From: an uncultured Clostridia bacterium
GTDB lineage: Bacteria; Bacillota; Clostridia; Christensenellales; Aristaeellaceae
DNA length: 64,000 nt
NCBI GenBank assembly: GCA_947166385.1
Contig: CAMVEB010000005.1
Coordinates: forward strand, 100,658-164,657
Reading direction: 5' to 3'
Program-made: the position numbers and the translations under genes
Shown: one piece after another, positions 50,976 to 57,938 of the stretch
Layout: every line of letters starts with the position of its first letter
Numbering within the stretch: position 1 is the first letter of the stretch
Notes under the pieces: model-generated
What the model saw: the letters and a program-made list of their open reading frames with translations, nothing else
What the model was told of the DNA's origin: nothing
Database searches by the model: none

Positions 50976-52382
50976 ATGAAAACCAGACGTCTTACCAAGA
51001 AGGAAATGTGGATCTTTGCCGTCGGCCAGCTTGGCTGGTCCATCCTGGGCGGGATCGTCAACACCTGGCTGGTGACTTTCTATCTCCCCACCCAGAGTTC
51101 TGTCGACGCCGGCGCGAAATTCTATCTGCCCACCGGCCTGGTCATCTTCGGCGTGCTGACCGTTCTGGGGCTGATTACCTTTATCTGCCGGATTTTTGAC
51201 GCGGTAACGGATCCGTGGATCGCTTCCCTGTCCGACCGGAGCACCAACCCGAAAGGACGGCGGATACCCTTCATGCAGAAGGCTTCCGTCCCCTTTGCAA
51301 TCATCACCGTGCTGATTTTCTTTGCCCCCGTGGAAGCTGTCAGCACCGTGAATATCATCTGGGTGCTCGTTTTCCTGATTCTGTTCTACCTGTTCATGAC
51401 CATGTACTGCACCCCGTACAATGCCCTGATTTCCGAATTCGGCAAAACACAGGAAGACCGGATGTACATCTCCACCGCAATTTCGCTGACATTCTTCTTC
51501 GGCACCCTGATCGCCTATCTGCCCTTTGTCCTGGCCGGCCCGCTGCAGCAGATGGTCAGCTACGCGTGGAGCTACCGCATCTGGTTTATCGTTCTGGCCG
51601 TGATCGCTCTGATCTGTCTGCTGGTTCCCGTCTTCCGGCTCCGGGAAAAGGATTTTGTGGATGCGCAGCCCAGCGAGAGCAACGCATTCAAAAGTCTTTC
51701 CAATACTTTCCGGAACAGGGATTTCCGCCGGTTTGCCGTTTCCGATATCGCTTACTGGATCGGCCTGACACTGTTCCAGACGGGCCTTCCCTTCTTCGTG
51801 AAGGTCTCCATGCAGCTGGATGAGTTCTATACCACCGTTTTCCTCGGCGCGATGACCGTCCTCTCCGCCTGCTTCTATCCGGTCGTTTCCAAACTGGTGG
51901 CCAAATTCGGCAAGAAGAAGCTGGTCATCTGCGGCTTCCTTGGGCTGGCCCTGGCTTATGTGATTACGGCGCTGATCGGCGTCGTTCCCGGCCTGACCGG
52001 AATCGTCCCCGGCGTCCTGATCGTCATCATTTCCGCCTTCCCCATGGCCCTGCTGGGCATCATTCCCCAGGCGATCGTAGCGGATGTGGCGGAAGAGGAT
52101 GCCATCCTCACCGGCGAGAAGCGGGAAGGCATGTTCTTCGCCGCCCGCACCTTCGCCATGAAGTTTGGCCAGTCCGTCGCGATGCTGGTATTCACTTCCC
52201 TGGCTGTACTGGGAACAACCCAGAATCTGAAGAGCAACGACCTGACGGCCTCTCCCACCGGCCTGCGGATCGTGGCCATCGTCGCTGTCTGCTTCTGTGT
52301 GCTGGGGGCTGTGATCCTGTCAGCCTATGATGAGAAGAAGGTCATGAAGACCCTGAATGCCGATAACGGCGACAGGGAATAA
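50976..52382 (+). CDS. Glycoside-pentoside-hexuronide (GPH) family sugar symporter
   Basis: A 468-residue MFS transporter with about 12 helices. IFDAVTDPWIASLSDRSTNP near 82-101 is the GPH signature, as in melibiose and xyloside carriers (MelB/XynB/YicJ). The domain FLGLALAYVITALIGVVPG near 335 starts the second half. It imports a glycoside or pentoside with a cation. The start is set by AGG 8 nt before ATG 50976; the ATG ten codons earlier has no site. It stands alone. Confidence 0.88.
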   Translation: MKTRRLTKKEMWIFAVGQLGWSILGGIVNTWLVTFYLPTQSSVDAGAKFYLPTGLVIFGVLTVLGLITFICRIFDAVTDPWIASLSDRSTNPKGRRIPFMQKASVPFAIITVLIFFAPVEAVSTVNIIWVLVFLILFYLFMTMYCTPYNALISEFGKTQEDRMYISTAISLTFFFGTLIAYLPFVLAGPLQQMVSYAWSYRIWFIVLAVIALICLLVPVFRLREKDFVDAQPSESNAFKSLSNTFRNRDFRRFAVSDIAYWIGLTLFQTGLPFFVKVSMQLDEFYTTVFLGAMTVLSACFYPVVSKLVAKFGKKKLVICGFLGLALAYVITALIGVVPGLTGIVPGVLIVIISAFPMALLGIIPQAIVADVAEEDAILTGEKREGMFFAARTFAMKFGQSVAMLVFTSLAVLGTTQNLKSNDLTASPTGLRIVAIVAVCFCVLGAVILSAYDEKKVMKTLNADNGDRE

Positions 52383-52397
52383 GCTCCTTTGATACAG

Positions 52398-52436
52398 ACG
52401 GGCGCGGTTCATTCCGAACCGCGCCCGTTTTGTTTT
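52398..52436 (+). terminator. Terminator of the GPH symporter gene
   Basis: A perfect 13-bp stem, ACGGGCGCGGTTC with GAACCGCGCCCGT, around ATTCC; then TTTGTTTT. It lies 16 bases after the stop and may also end the convergent zinc operon. Confidence 0.88.
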
Positions 52437-52443
52437 CCCGTTA

Positions 52444-53187
52444 TCAGTCGTTGGAAATCTCCAGCGAATCCGTTCCCAGAATACCGCTCTTCACATTGCC
52501 CCGGAGAATCACATAAGTCCCGATGGCAGGGCTTTCTTTCTCATAGGCGTATTCAATCCGCCAGGAATTGTCGTAATAAGGATCCGCCAGCTCCGTGAGG
52601 CCGGATATTTTGCCGTAGGCAAAGTAGCTCTTTCCCTCATACGGATCCGGATGCGCCACGATGTTGGCTACCTGAACGCGCTCCAGCGTATTGCTCATAG
52701 CCAGCATGTTCAGGTCGGCCTGGGTGCCCGTATACTTCTCCTCCACGGTCACCGTCGTGTCTGTCAGCCAGTACTTGTCCAAAGCCTTGTTGTTTGTCCT
52801 GAACGTTCCCTTCACCTGTACCAGGGATCCGACCGGAGGCAGACTTGCCGGGTCTTCCGGAACGAATTCCCACTGCCAGTCGCAGCACCGGGTATTGTCC
52901 AGGTAGCCCCAGACATAATAACGTGTCATATCGCTGAAGGAATCTTCAATCTTTCCGAGGACACCGCGCTTGGTCATAGTCTTCCCCAGATAGTTACCGC
53001 CCTCATCATTGGCAAAAATGTTCTGGGACAGCGCATATTCCATCTGATCCAGAATCACCGGAATCTTGTCCGTGTTTTTCGCGGTGCCTCCCGCCTGGGT
53101 GCTCTGCTGTCCATCATTTCCGCTGCAGGAAGCCAGCAGCATCATCGCCGAAGCCAGAATCAGAACCAGATACAGTCTCTTTTTCAT
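52444..53187 (-). CDS. Lipoprotein at the end of the zinc-uptake operon
   Basis: A 247-residue lipoprotein: signal peptide with lipobox LASC near residue 20, a Ser/Gln-rich linker, then a beta-rich domain with TRCCDWQWEFVPED near 110, a Cys pair that could hold metal. The second half has an OB-like pattern (LVQVKGTFRTNN). It follows znuB by 7 bases, so it is part of the operon. It may help with zinc capture; I cannot name a family with certainty. Confidence 0.72.
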   Translation of the reverse strand: MKKRLYLVLILASAMMLLASCSGNDGQQSTQAGGTAKNTDKIPVILDQMEYALSQNIFANDEGGNYLGKTMTKRGVLGKIEDSFSDMTRYYVWGYLDNTRCCDWQWEFVPEDPASLPPVGSLVQVKGTFRTNNKALDKYWLTDTTVTVEEKYTGTQADLNMLAMSNTLERVQVANIVAHPDPYEGKSYFAYGKISGLTELADPYYDNSWRIEYAYEKESPAIGTYVILRGNVKSGILGTDSLEISND

Positions 53188-53194
53188 CTCTCTT

Positions 53195-54037
53195 TTAACT
53201 ACCCTTTCTGCCCAGACGGGCAATGATTGCAAAAATCAGGAACACCGCGATATCCACCGCAACAATGGTCGACCCTACCGGAGTGCTTCCTATAATCGAG
53301 ATCAGCATGCCAACCAGCGAGCAGGTGACAGACAGCACCGCCGAGCAGATGGTCACGCCCCTGAAGCTCCGGAAAACCTGCATGGCGCTCATGGCCGGGA
53401 AAATGATCAGGGCCGAAATCAGCAGCGAGCCGACCAGATTCATCGCCAGCACGATGATGACAGCAATCATAACGGCAATCAGCAGGTTGTAGGCTTCCGC
53501 CTTTGTCCCTGCCGCCCGGGCAAAGTCCTCGTCAAACGTGACAGCGAAAATCTTGTTGTAGAACAGCAGAAAGATCACCACTGCCGCGATGGACAGCCCG
53601 ATGCACAGCCAGACCTCCATGCTGCTCAGCGTCAGGATGGAGGTGGATCCGAACAGCGTCGTACATACATCGCCCGACAGGTTGCTGGATTTGGAAAACA
53701 GGTTCAGCATCAGGTAGCCCAGCGCCAGCGCCCCGACAGAGATCATCGCGATCGCCGCGTCTCCCTGCACCTTCGCGTTCTTCCCGCCCCGCAGCAGCAG
53801 AACCGCGGTCAGAATGGTAAACGGCAGGACAAACAGCATGTCGTTGCTCAGATGAAGCACGCCGGCCATCGCCATTGCGCCGAACGCCACATGGGACAGT
53901 CCGTCGCCGATGAAAGAGAACCGCTTCAGCACCAGCGTGACTCCCAGCAGGGAGGAGCACAGCGCGATGAGCGTCCCGACGATCAGCGCGTTCATGACAA
54001 AGGAGTTGGCAAGATACAGTCTCAATGTATCAAGCAT
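53195..54037 (-). CDS. znuB: Zinc/manganese ABC transporter permease
   Basis: A 280-residue ABC-3 family permease with about eight helices. ALCSSLLGVTLVLKRFSFIG near 20 and LSHVAFGAMA near 42 are characteristic. It forms the channel for metal taken from ZnuA. ATG 54037 has GGAGG 8 nt upstream and overlaps the znuC stop by 8 bases. The longer frame runs inside znuC and is rejected. Confidence 0.92.
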   Translation of the reverse strand: MLDTLRLYLANSFVMNALIVGTLIALCSSLLGVTLVLKRFSFIGDGLSHVAFGAMAMAGVLHLSNDMLFVLPFTILTAVLLLRGGKNAKVQGDAAIAMISVGALALGYLMLNLFSKSSNLSGDVCTTLFGSTSILTLSSMEVWLCIGLSIAAVVIFLLFYNKIFAVTFDEDFARAAGTKAEAYNLLIAVMIAVIIVLAMNLVGSLLISALIIFPAMSAMQVFRSFRGVTICSAVLSVTCSLVGMLISIIGSTPVGSTIVAVDIAVFLIFAIIARLGRKGS

Positions 54038-54743
54038 GTTCCGTCCCTCCTTCCCCCGGCAGGAAACGCCTGGCAAAGTCACTCTTCCGGTAGTCTTCGA
54101 TGCTGCCGAAAAACACTTCCCGCCCGACATGCAGGATATGCGTCGCGTAGCGCAGGGCAGCGGCCAGGTCGTGGGACACCATCATGACCGTGATGCCTTC
54201 CCTGTTCAGGGATTCAATCAGGTCATACATCTCTGCCGTCACTTTCGGATCCAGTCCGGAAACAGGCTCGTCCAGCAGCAGCAGTTTCCGCGTCGCGCAC
54301 AGGGCCCTGGCCAGCAACACCCGCTGCTGCTGGCCGCCGGACAGCTGACGGTAGCTCCTGTCCCTGAAGGACGTGATGCCCATTTTTTCCATATTCTGCC
54401 GGGCCAGTTCTTTTTCTTCCTTCGTGTACCACGGACGTTTTCCGCACCGGGCCTGGCAGCCGGATAAAACAATTTCCCATACCGTTGCGGGGAAATCCCG
54501 CTGGACGATCGTCTGCTGGGGAAGATAGCCGATTTCATTCTCCCGCAGGCCGTCCCCCCATCGGATCGAACCGCCCAGATTTTTCTGCAGCCCCAGCACT
54601 GTTTTCATCAGCGTGCTCTTTCCGGATCCGTTTTCCCCCACGATGCACAGGTAATCCCCTGCGTTCACGGAGAAACTGAGGCCGGAAAGCACCGCGTGTC
54701 CTTCATAGCCGAGGGTCAGATCGCTGCAAACCAGTTGTGCCAT
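54030..54743 (-). CDS. znuC: Zinc ABC transporter ATP-binding protein
   Basis: A 237-residue ABC ATPase. Walker A is GENGSGKST near 37, signature LSGGQQQRV near 132 and Walker B LLLLDEPVSGLD near 150. It drives uptake by ZnuB with metal from ZnuA. It is 18 bases after znuA and overlaps znuB. GGGAG is 9 nt before the ATG. Confidence 0.93.
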   Translation of the reverse strand: MAQLVCSDLTLGYEGHAVLSGLSFSVNAGDYLCIVGENGSGKSTLMKTVLGLQKNLGGSIRWGDGLRENEIGYLPQQTIVQRDFPATVWEIVLSGCQARCGKRPWYTKEEKELARQNMEKMGITSFRDRSYRQLSGGQQQRVLLARALCATRKLLLLDEPVSGLDPKVTAEMYDLIESLNREGITVMMVSHDLAAALRYATHILHVGREVFFGSIEDYRKSDFARRFLPGEGGTEHA

Positions 54744-54761
54744 CTTCTCGTCTCCCGTTCC

Positions 54762-55763
54762 TCAGTTCAGTGCCTGTTCCAGCACTTTCAGGTTCTCTTC
54801 CATCAGACTCAGGTAGGTGACTCCCGCTTCCGCGTCCCGGGATGTCGCCGCCTGCATGGAGTTCATGGTCAGAATCGGCCGGCTCTGATCCCGGGACGTA
54901 CTGATCACCGTCTCAGCAATGCGGACATTCGCGTTTTCAATCGTCAGAACCGCGGGCAGGCCCAGTTCGTCCAGCTTCTGCGCCAGAAAAGCGATCGTCT
55001 GGAAACTGGCCTCGCATTCCGCGGAGCATCCGGAAAAGGCCGCAAAATAAGTCAGGCCGTAATCGTCCGCCAGGTAGCGGAAGGGGAACCGGTCCGCGAA
55101 CAGCACTGTATGATACGCCGCCTTGTCCGTCATCTCCCGGTAAGCCTGATCCAGGGCATCCAGTTTCTCCAGGTAGGCTTCCGTATTCTTCCGGTACTCC
55201 CCGGCGTGAACATCGTCGATTTCACACAGCATGTCACAAAGACTCCGGCAGAGCAGCTGCGCGTTGTGAAGGCTCAGCCACACATGCTCGTCGGCTTCCT
55301 CCTCCTCTTCGTGCTCCTCATGCTCATGCTCTTCATGATCTTCGTCATCATGCTCATGTTCATGCTCGTGTTCCATGCCCTCCACGATTTCCTCCGCCTT
55401 GACCGCGTCTCCCATCGCATCCACCAGGCTCAGACTCTTCCAGTCCGGATTGACGATCACCCGGGTTACATCGTCCACCCAGCCATCGCTTTCCCCGCCG
55501 ACATAGATAAACAGGTCGGCGTTCTGCACATTCAGAATATCCGCCGCGGTCGGCTGGAAGGAGTGAAGGTCCACACCGCTGTCCAGCAGCTGGGTGACTT
55601 TAATCCGTGCGTTATCCCTGCCGGCAATTTCCCTGACCCAGTCACAGATCGGGAAAATCGTTCCCACAATGTGGATTTCCTTTTCCTCAGCCATCACGGG
55701 GCTGATCGCCATACACAGAACCATCATGGCCGCCAGAAGCGCGGCTGTCATTTTTCTCACCAT
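54762..55763 (-). CDS. znuA: Zinc-binding lipoprotein/solute-binding protein
   Basis: A 333-residue cluster A-I metal-binding protein with signal peptide (MVRKMTAALLAAMMVLCMA). A His/Asp/Glu-rich loop lies near 130-165 (HEHEHEHDDEDHEEHEHEEH), the mark of zinc-specific ZnuA proteins. Conserved sites include SFQPTAADI near 75 (His before), DEHVWLS after the loop and FAAFSGCSAECEAS near 233. It catches Zn2+ outside the cell for ZnuBC. GGAGG is 7 nt before the ATG. Confidence 0.92.
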   Translation of the reverse strand: MVRKMTAALLAAMMVLCMAISPVMAEEKEIHIVGTIFPICDWVREIAGRDNARIKVTQLLDSGVDLHSFQPTAADILNVQNADLFIYVGGESDGWVDDVTRVIVNPDWKSLSLVDAMGDAVKAEEIVEGMEHEHEHEHDDEDHEEHEHEEHEEEEEADEHVWLSLHNAQLLCRSLCDMLCEIDDVHAGEYRKNTEAYLEKLDALDQAYREMTDKAAYHTVLFADRFPFRYLADDYGLTYFAAFSGCSAECEASFQTIAFLAQKLDELGLPAVLTIENANVRIAETVISTSRDQSRPILTMNSMQAATSRDAEAGVTYLSLMEENLKVLEQALN

Positions 55764-55833
55764 TTTTCTATCCTCCGACTGAATGATTTGTTTGAAAGCA
55801 CAGAAAAAAACAGGAATTCAGCCATATGCCAAA

Positions 55834-55848
55834 ACAGGCGCTGCCTGT
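55834..55848 (-). terminator. Short stem-loop between small membrane gene and znuA
   Basis: ACAGGC and GCCTGT pair over 6 bases around GCT, followed on the minus strand by TTTGG. It may weaken readthrough into znuA. Confidence 0.4.
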
Positions 55849-55901
55849 AAGGCGGCGGAAATCAGAAGAAATCCGTGGCAAAATCCCTGATTCTGTGCAG
55901 T

Positions 55902-56201
55902 TCAATTATTCAGCCGGACTTTCCATCCCACCAGCGTGCAGCCGGCCTTCAGGACATCCGCGTTCCCCGCGGAGCATGCCCGGAGGGCAGCCACCTTTGT
56001 CAGGACCGCGCGGACAGCAATGCCCAGCAGCGCAAAACTGCACAGCAGGGCAATCTGCTCCGCGACCCGATCGCAGGTGCGGCAGCACTTCCTGGAGCAG
56101 ACGTGGCCGGAGGCACTGATGATAAACACGGCAGAAGCTGCCAGTGTCAGCAGCATCCCGACACAGAGTACCAGCGCCAGAATCCGTTTCCGATTCTTCA
56201 C
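55902..56201 (-). CDS. Small Cys-rich membrane protein upstream of znuA
   Basis: A 99-residue protein: a membrane helix (ILALVLCVGMLLTLAASAVF), then GHVCSRKCCRTCDRV, a His/Cys motif that could bind zinc, and another helix (IALLCSFALLGIAVRAVL). GTG 56201 is chosen because AGGAGGGG lies 7 nt upstream; the longer frame to 56270 has no site. A promoter is present (TTGACA, 17 bases, TAAAAT). A zinc-related role is inferred from the motif and position. I know of no firm function. Confidence 0.65.
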   Translation of the reverse strand: MKNRKRILALVLCVGMLLTLAASAVFIISASGHVCSRKCCRTCDRVAEQIALLCSFALLGIAVRAVLTKVAALRACSAGNADVLKAGCTLVGWKVRLNN

Positions 56202-56241
56202 CGTCCGTCCCCTCCTCTCCGGTCTTCCGAAAAACTGACTT

Positions 56242-56270
56242 ATTTTAGTTTCCCGGCTGTGTTTTGTCAA
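56242..56270 (-). promoter_or_regulatory. Promoter of the zinc-region operon
   Basis: On the minus strand TTGACA (56265-56270), 17 bases, TAAAAT (56242-56247). AAACT and AGTTT form an inverted repeat (56232-56251) around the -10 box, a possible operator. Confidence 0.75.
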
Positions 56271-56302
56271 TACAATCCGCCGGTTTTAACCGCAGGAAAT
56301 AC

Positions 56303-56337
56303 ATACCGGCCTCCCGCACAGCGCAGGAGACCGGTAT
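56303..56337 (-). terminator. Terminator-like stem after the cystatin-like gene
   Basis: ATACCGG pairs with CCGGTAT, with an inner CTCC/GGAG stem. The tail on the minus strand is GTATTTCC, weakly T-rich. Confidence 0.55.
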
Positions 56338-56349
56338 CTTTTATCGTTC

Positions 56350-56988
56350 TTACCGGGCAACTTTGATGTCATCCACCCGGCTGAGCTGGTATTGACCGTC
56401 TTTCTTTGCCAGATAGGCCAGACAGAGACCGGTGGTTCCTTCCGCATCCGACAGCTTTTTTCTGCACAGCACGCAGAAGGCGGTGTCCGTCTTGTCCCTG
56501 GCCACCACCAGCAATGCTTTGTAGGACGCGCCGGCAAGCCCGGCCGTAGCCTTCTTCAGGGCTTTGGTGACTTTGCTGTCGACCTTCAGCGCGCTCTTTT
56601 TCTGCGCCAGCTTCCATCCTCCCGCGGGTTTTTCCTTCAGGTGGATTGTTTTGATTTTTGTAATCTCGCACTTCCCGGCCAGATCCTCATACACATAAGC
56701 CAGGCACAGGTTGTTCTTCGGGGTCAGGGTCACGGTGCTGCCGTATCCCAGAATGCAGTAATTGGTTCCGGCCACGACCTGGGTCCCCAGCGAGGCCAGC
56801 GGCTTCACCTCATATCCGGTATATTCCTCCATACCCTTCTCCAGGGCTTTTCGGGCCTGTGCATCCTTCAGCATGGCGCTCGCGGTAGTCCGAATCTCCC
56901 ATCCGCCCGTTACCGCCGCGGATGCAACGGTGCACACGCCGCTCAGAAGCAGCACCAGCGTCAGGATCCATGCGAACATTTTCTTCAT
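56350..56988 (-). CDS. Secreted protein with two cystatin-like repeats
   Basis: A 212-residue exported protein. The signal peptide is MKKMFAWILTLVLLLSGVC with cleavage near 24. The mature part has two similar halves, each starting GGW (GGWEIRTTASA near 28, GGWKLAQKKSALKV near 122) and each with a helix then beta strands. The first half has LGTQVVAGTNYCIL near 67-80, the QxVxG loop of cystatins. The second half has YKALLVVARDKTDTAFCVL at the equal place. This suggests a cysteine-protease inhibitor or a related fold. AAAGGAG lies before the ATG. Confidence 0.65.
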   Translation of the reverse strand: MKKMFAWILTLVLLLSGVCTVASAAVTGGWEIRTTASAMLKDAQARKALEKGMEEYTGYEVKPLASLGTQVVAGTNYCILGYGSTVTLTPKNNLCLAYVYEDLAGKCEITKIKTIHLKEKPAGGWKLAQKKSALKVDSKVTKALKKATAGLAGASYKALLVVARDKTDTAFCVLCRKKLSDAEGTTGLCLAYLAKKDGQYQLSRVDDIKVAR

Positions 56989-57280
56989 TTCGGGTTTTCT
57001 CCTTTACTTTATGCTCTTCACAAAACATGATATACCTTCATCTTTTGATACGAATCCCTGCATCATTTCGCCGGTATGATATCATGTTTCTTCCTGTTTT
57101 GCAAATCACGCCCCCTGCGGTTCATGGTGCCCCAAAAATCCGAGCCAAAAAAATTAATTTTCATCTTGCTGCCATCCCTGCAGGCAGCTGCGTATCAACT
57201 GGTGTCCGGCAGATAAACCGGACAGAATAAAACGAGAGAACCCGCCCGACAAACAGGGCGCTGAAAGGAAGGTAAATACC

Positions 57281-57889
57281 ATGAAGAAACTGATGAAAAC
57301 CGCTATGATCGTCCTCGCCATACTTGCTCTGATGATCCCCGTCTTCGCTTCCGCCGGTTCCGTGTCCGGCACCGTCTCCGCCTCCAACGCCGGGTACGGT
57401 TCCATCTCCAACGCCATGTACGGCTACGACATGTGGGTAAACTGCGCCAACGGCAAGCGCCTGAACCTCCGCGAACAGCCCAGTACCGGCAGCCGCCGCA
57501 TTACCCTGCTGGATAACGGCACCCATCTCCAGGTTCTCGATCACTGTGCCAACGGCTGGGTGGAAGTCCGCACGGACAACGGCACATACGGCTATGTGCA
57601 GAAGCAGTTCCTGGTTGACCGGAAGCCCGGCAAGTATGAGATCACCGAGCGGGAAGACAACTTTGTCACCGTGAACCCCTACACCGTGGTCGCCAAAGCC
57701 CTGAATGCCCGGACCAGCGAGAGCGTCGGCCTCCGCGTAAAGCCCAATAAGACTTCCCAGGCGATCCGCCGCCTGTACGAAGGCGATGAGCTGGAGGTGC
57801 TCGCCGTGGGACGGACCTGGAGCAAGGTCTACGATCCGGCAACCGGCAAGACCGGCTATGTTGCCAACGACTACATCCAGCGGGTCTGA
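57281..57889 (+). CDS. Secreted protein with two bacterial SH3 domains
   Basis: A 202-residue exported protein: signal peptide to about 25 and two SH3b domains, RLNLREQPSTGSRRITLLDNG near 60 and SVGLRVKPNKTSQAIRRLYEGDE near 147. Such domains bind cell-wall peptide chains. No enzyme domain is present. GGAAGG lies 9 nt before the ATG. A terminator follows. The leader (56989-57280) holds two small stems (GTCCGG/CCGGAC at 57206-57225 and CGCCC/GGGCG at 57245-57262), no known riboswitch that I can recognise. Confidence 0.85.
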   Translation: MKKLMKTAMIVLAILALMIPVFASAGSVSGTVSASNAGYGSISNAMYGYDMWVNCANGKRLNLREQPSTGSRRITLLDNGTHLQVLDHCANGWVEVRTDNGTYGYVQKQFLVDRKPGKYEITEREDNFVTVNPYTVVAKALNARTSESVGLRVKPNKTSQAIRRLYEGDELEVLAVGRTWSKVYDPATGKTGYVANDYIQRV

Positions 57890-57907
57890 TTCCCTCCGGA
57901 TGAGCGC

Positions 57908-57938
57908 ACCCGGGTTCAAACGAACCCGGGTCGTTTTT
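57908..57938 (+). terminator. Terminator of the SH3 protein gene
   Basis: ACCCGGGTTC and GAACCCGGGT pair perfectly around AAAC, followed by CGTTTTTT. It touches the stop of the convergent phosphatase gene. Confidence 0.9.

Noticed and set aside
56989..57280. c-di-GMP or other riboswitch in the leader of the SH3 protein gene
   Set aside because: Two short stems are present but none of the conserved sequence blocks of known classes was seen.
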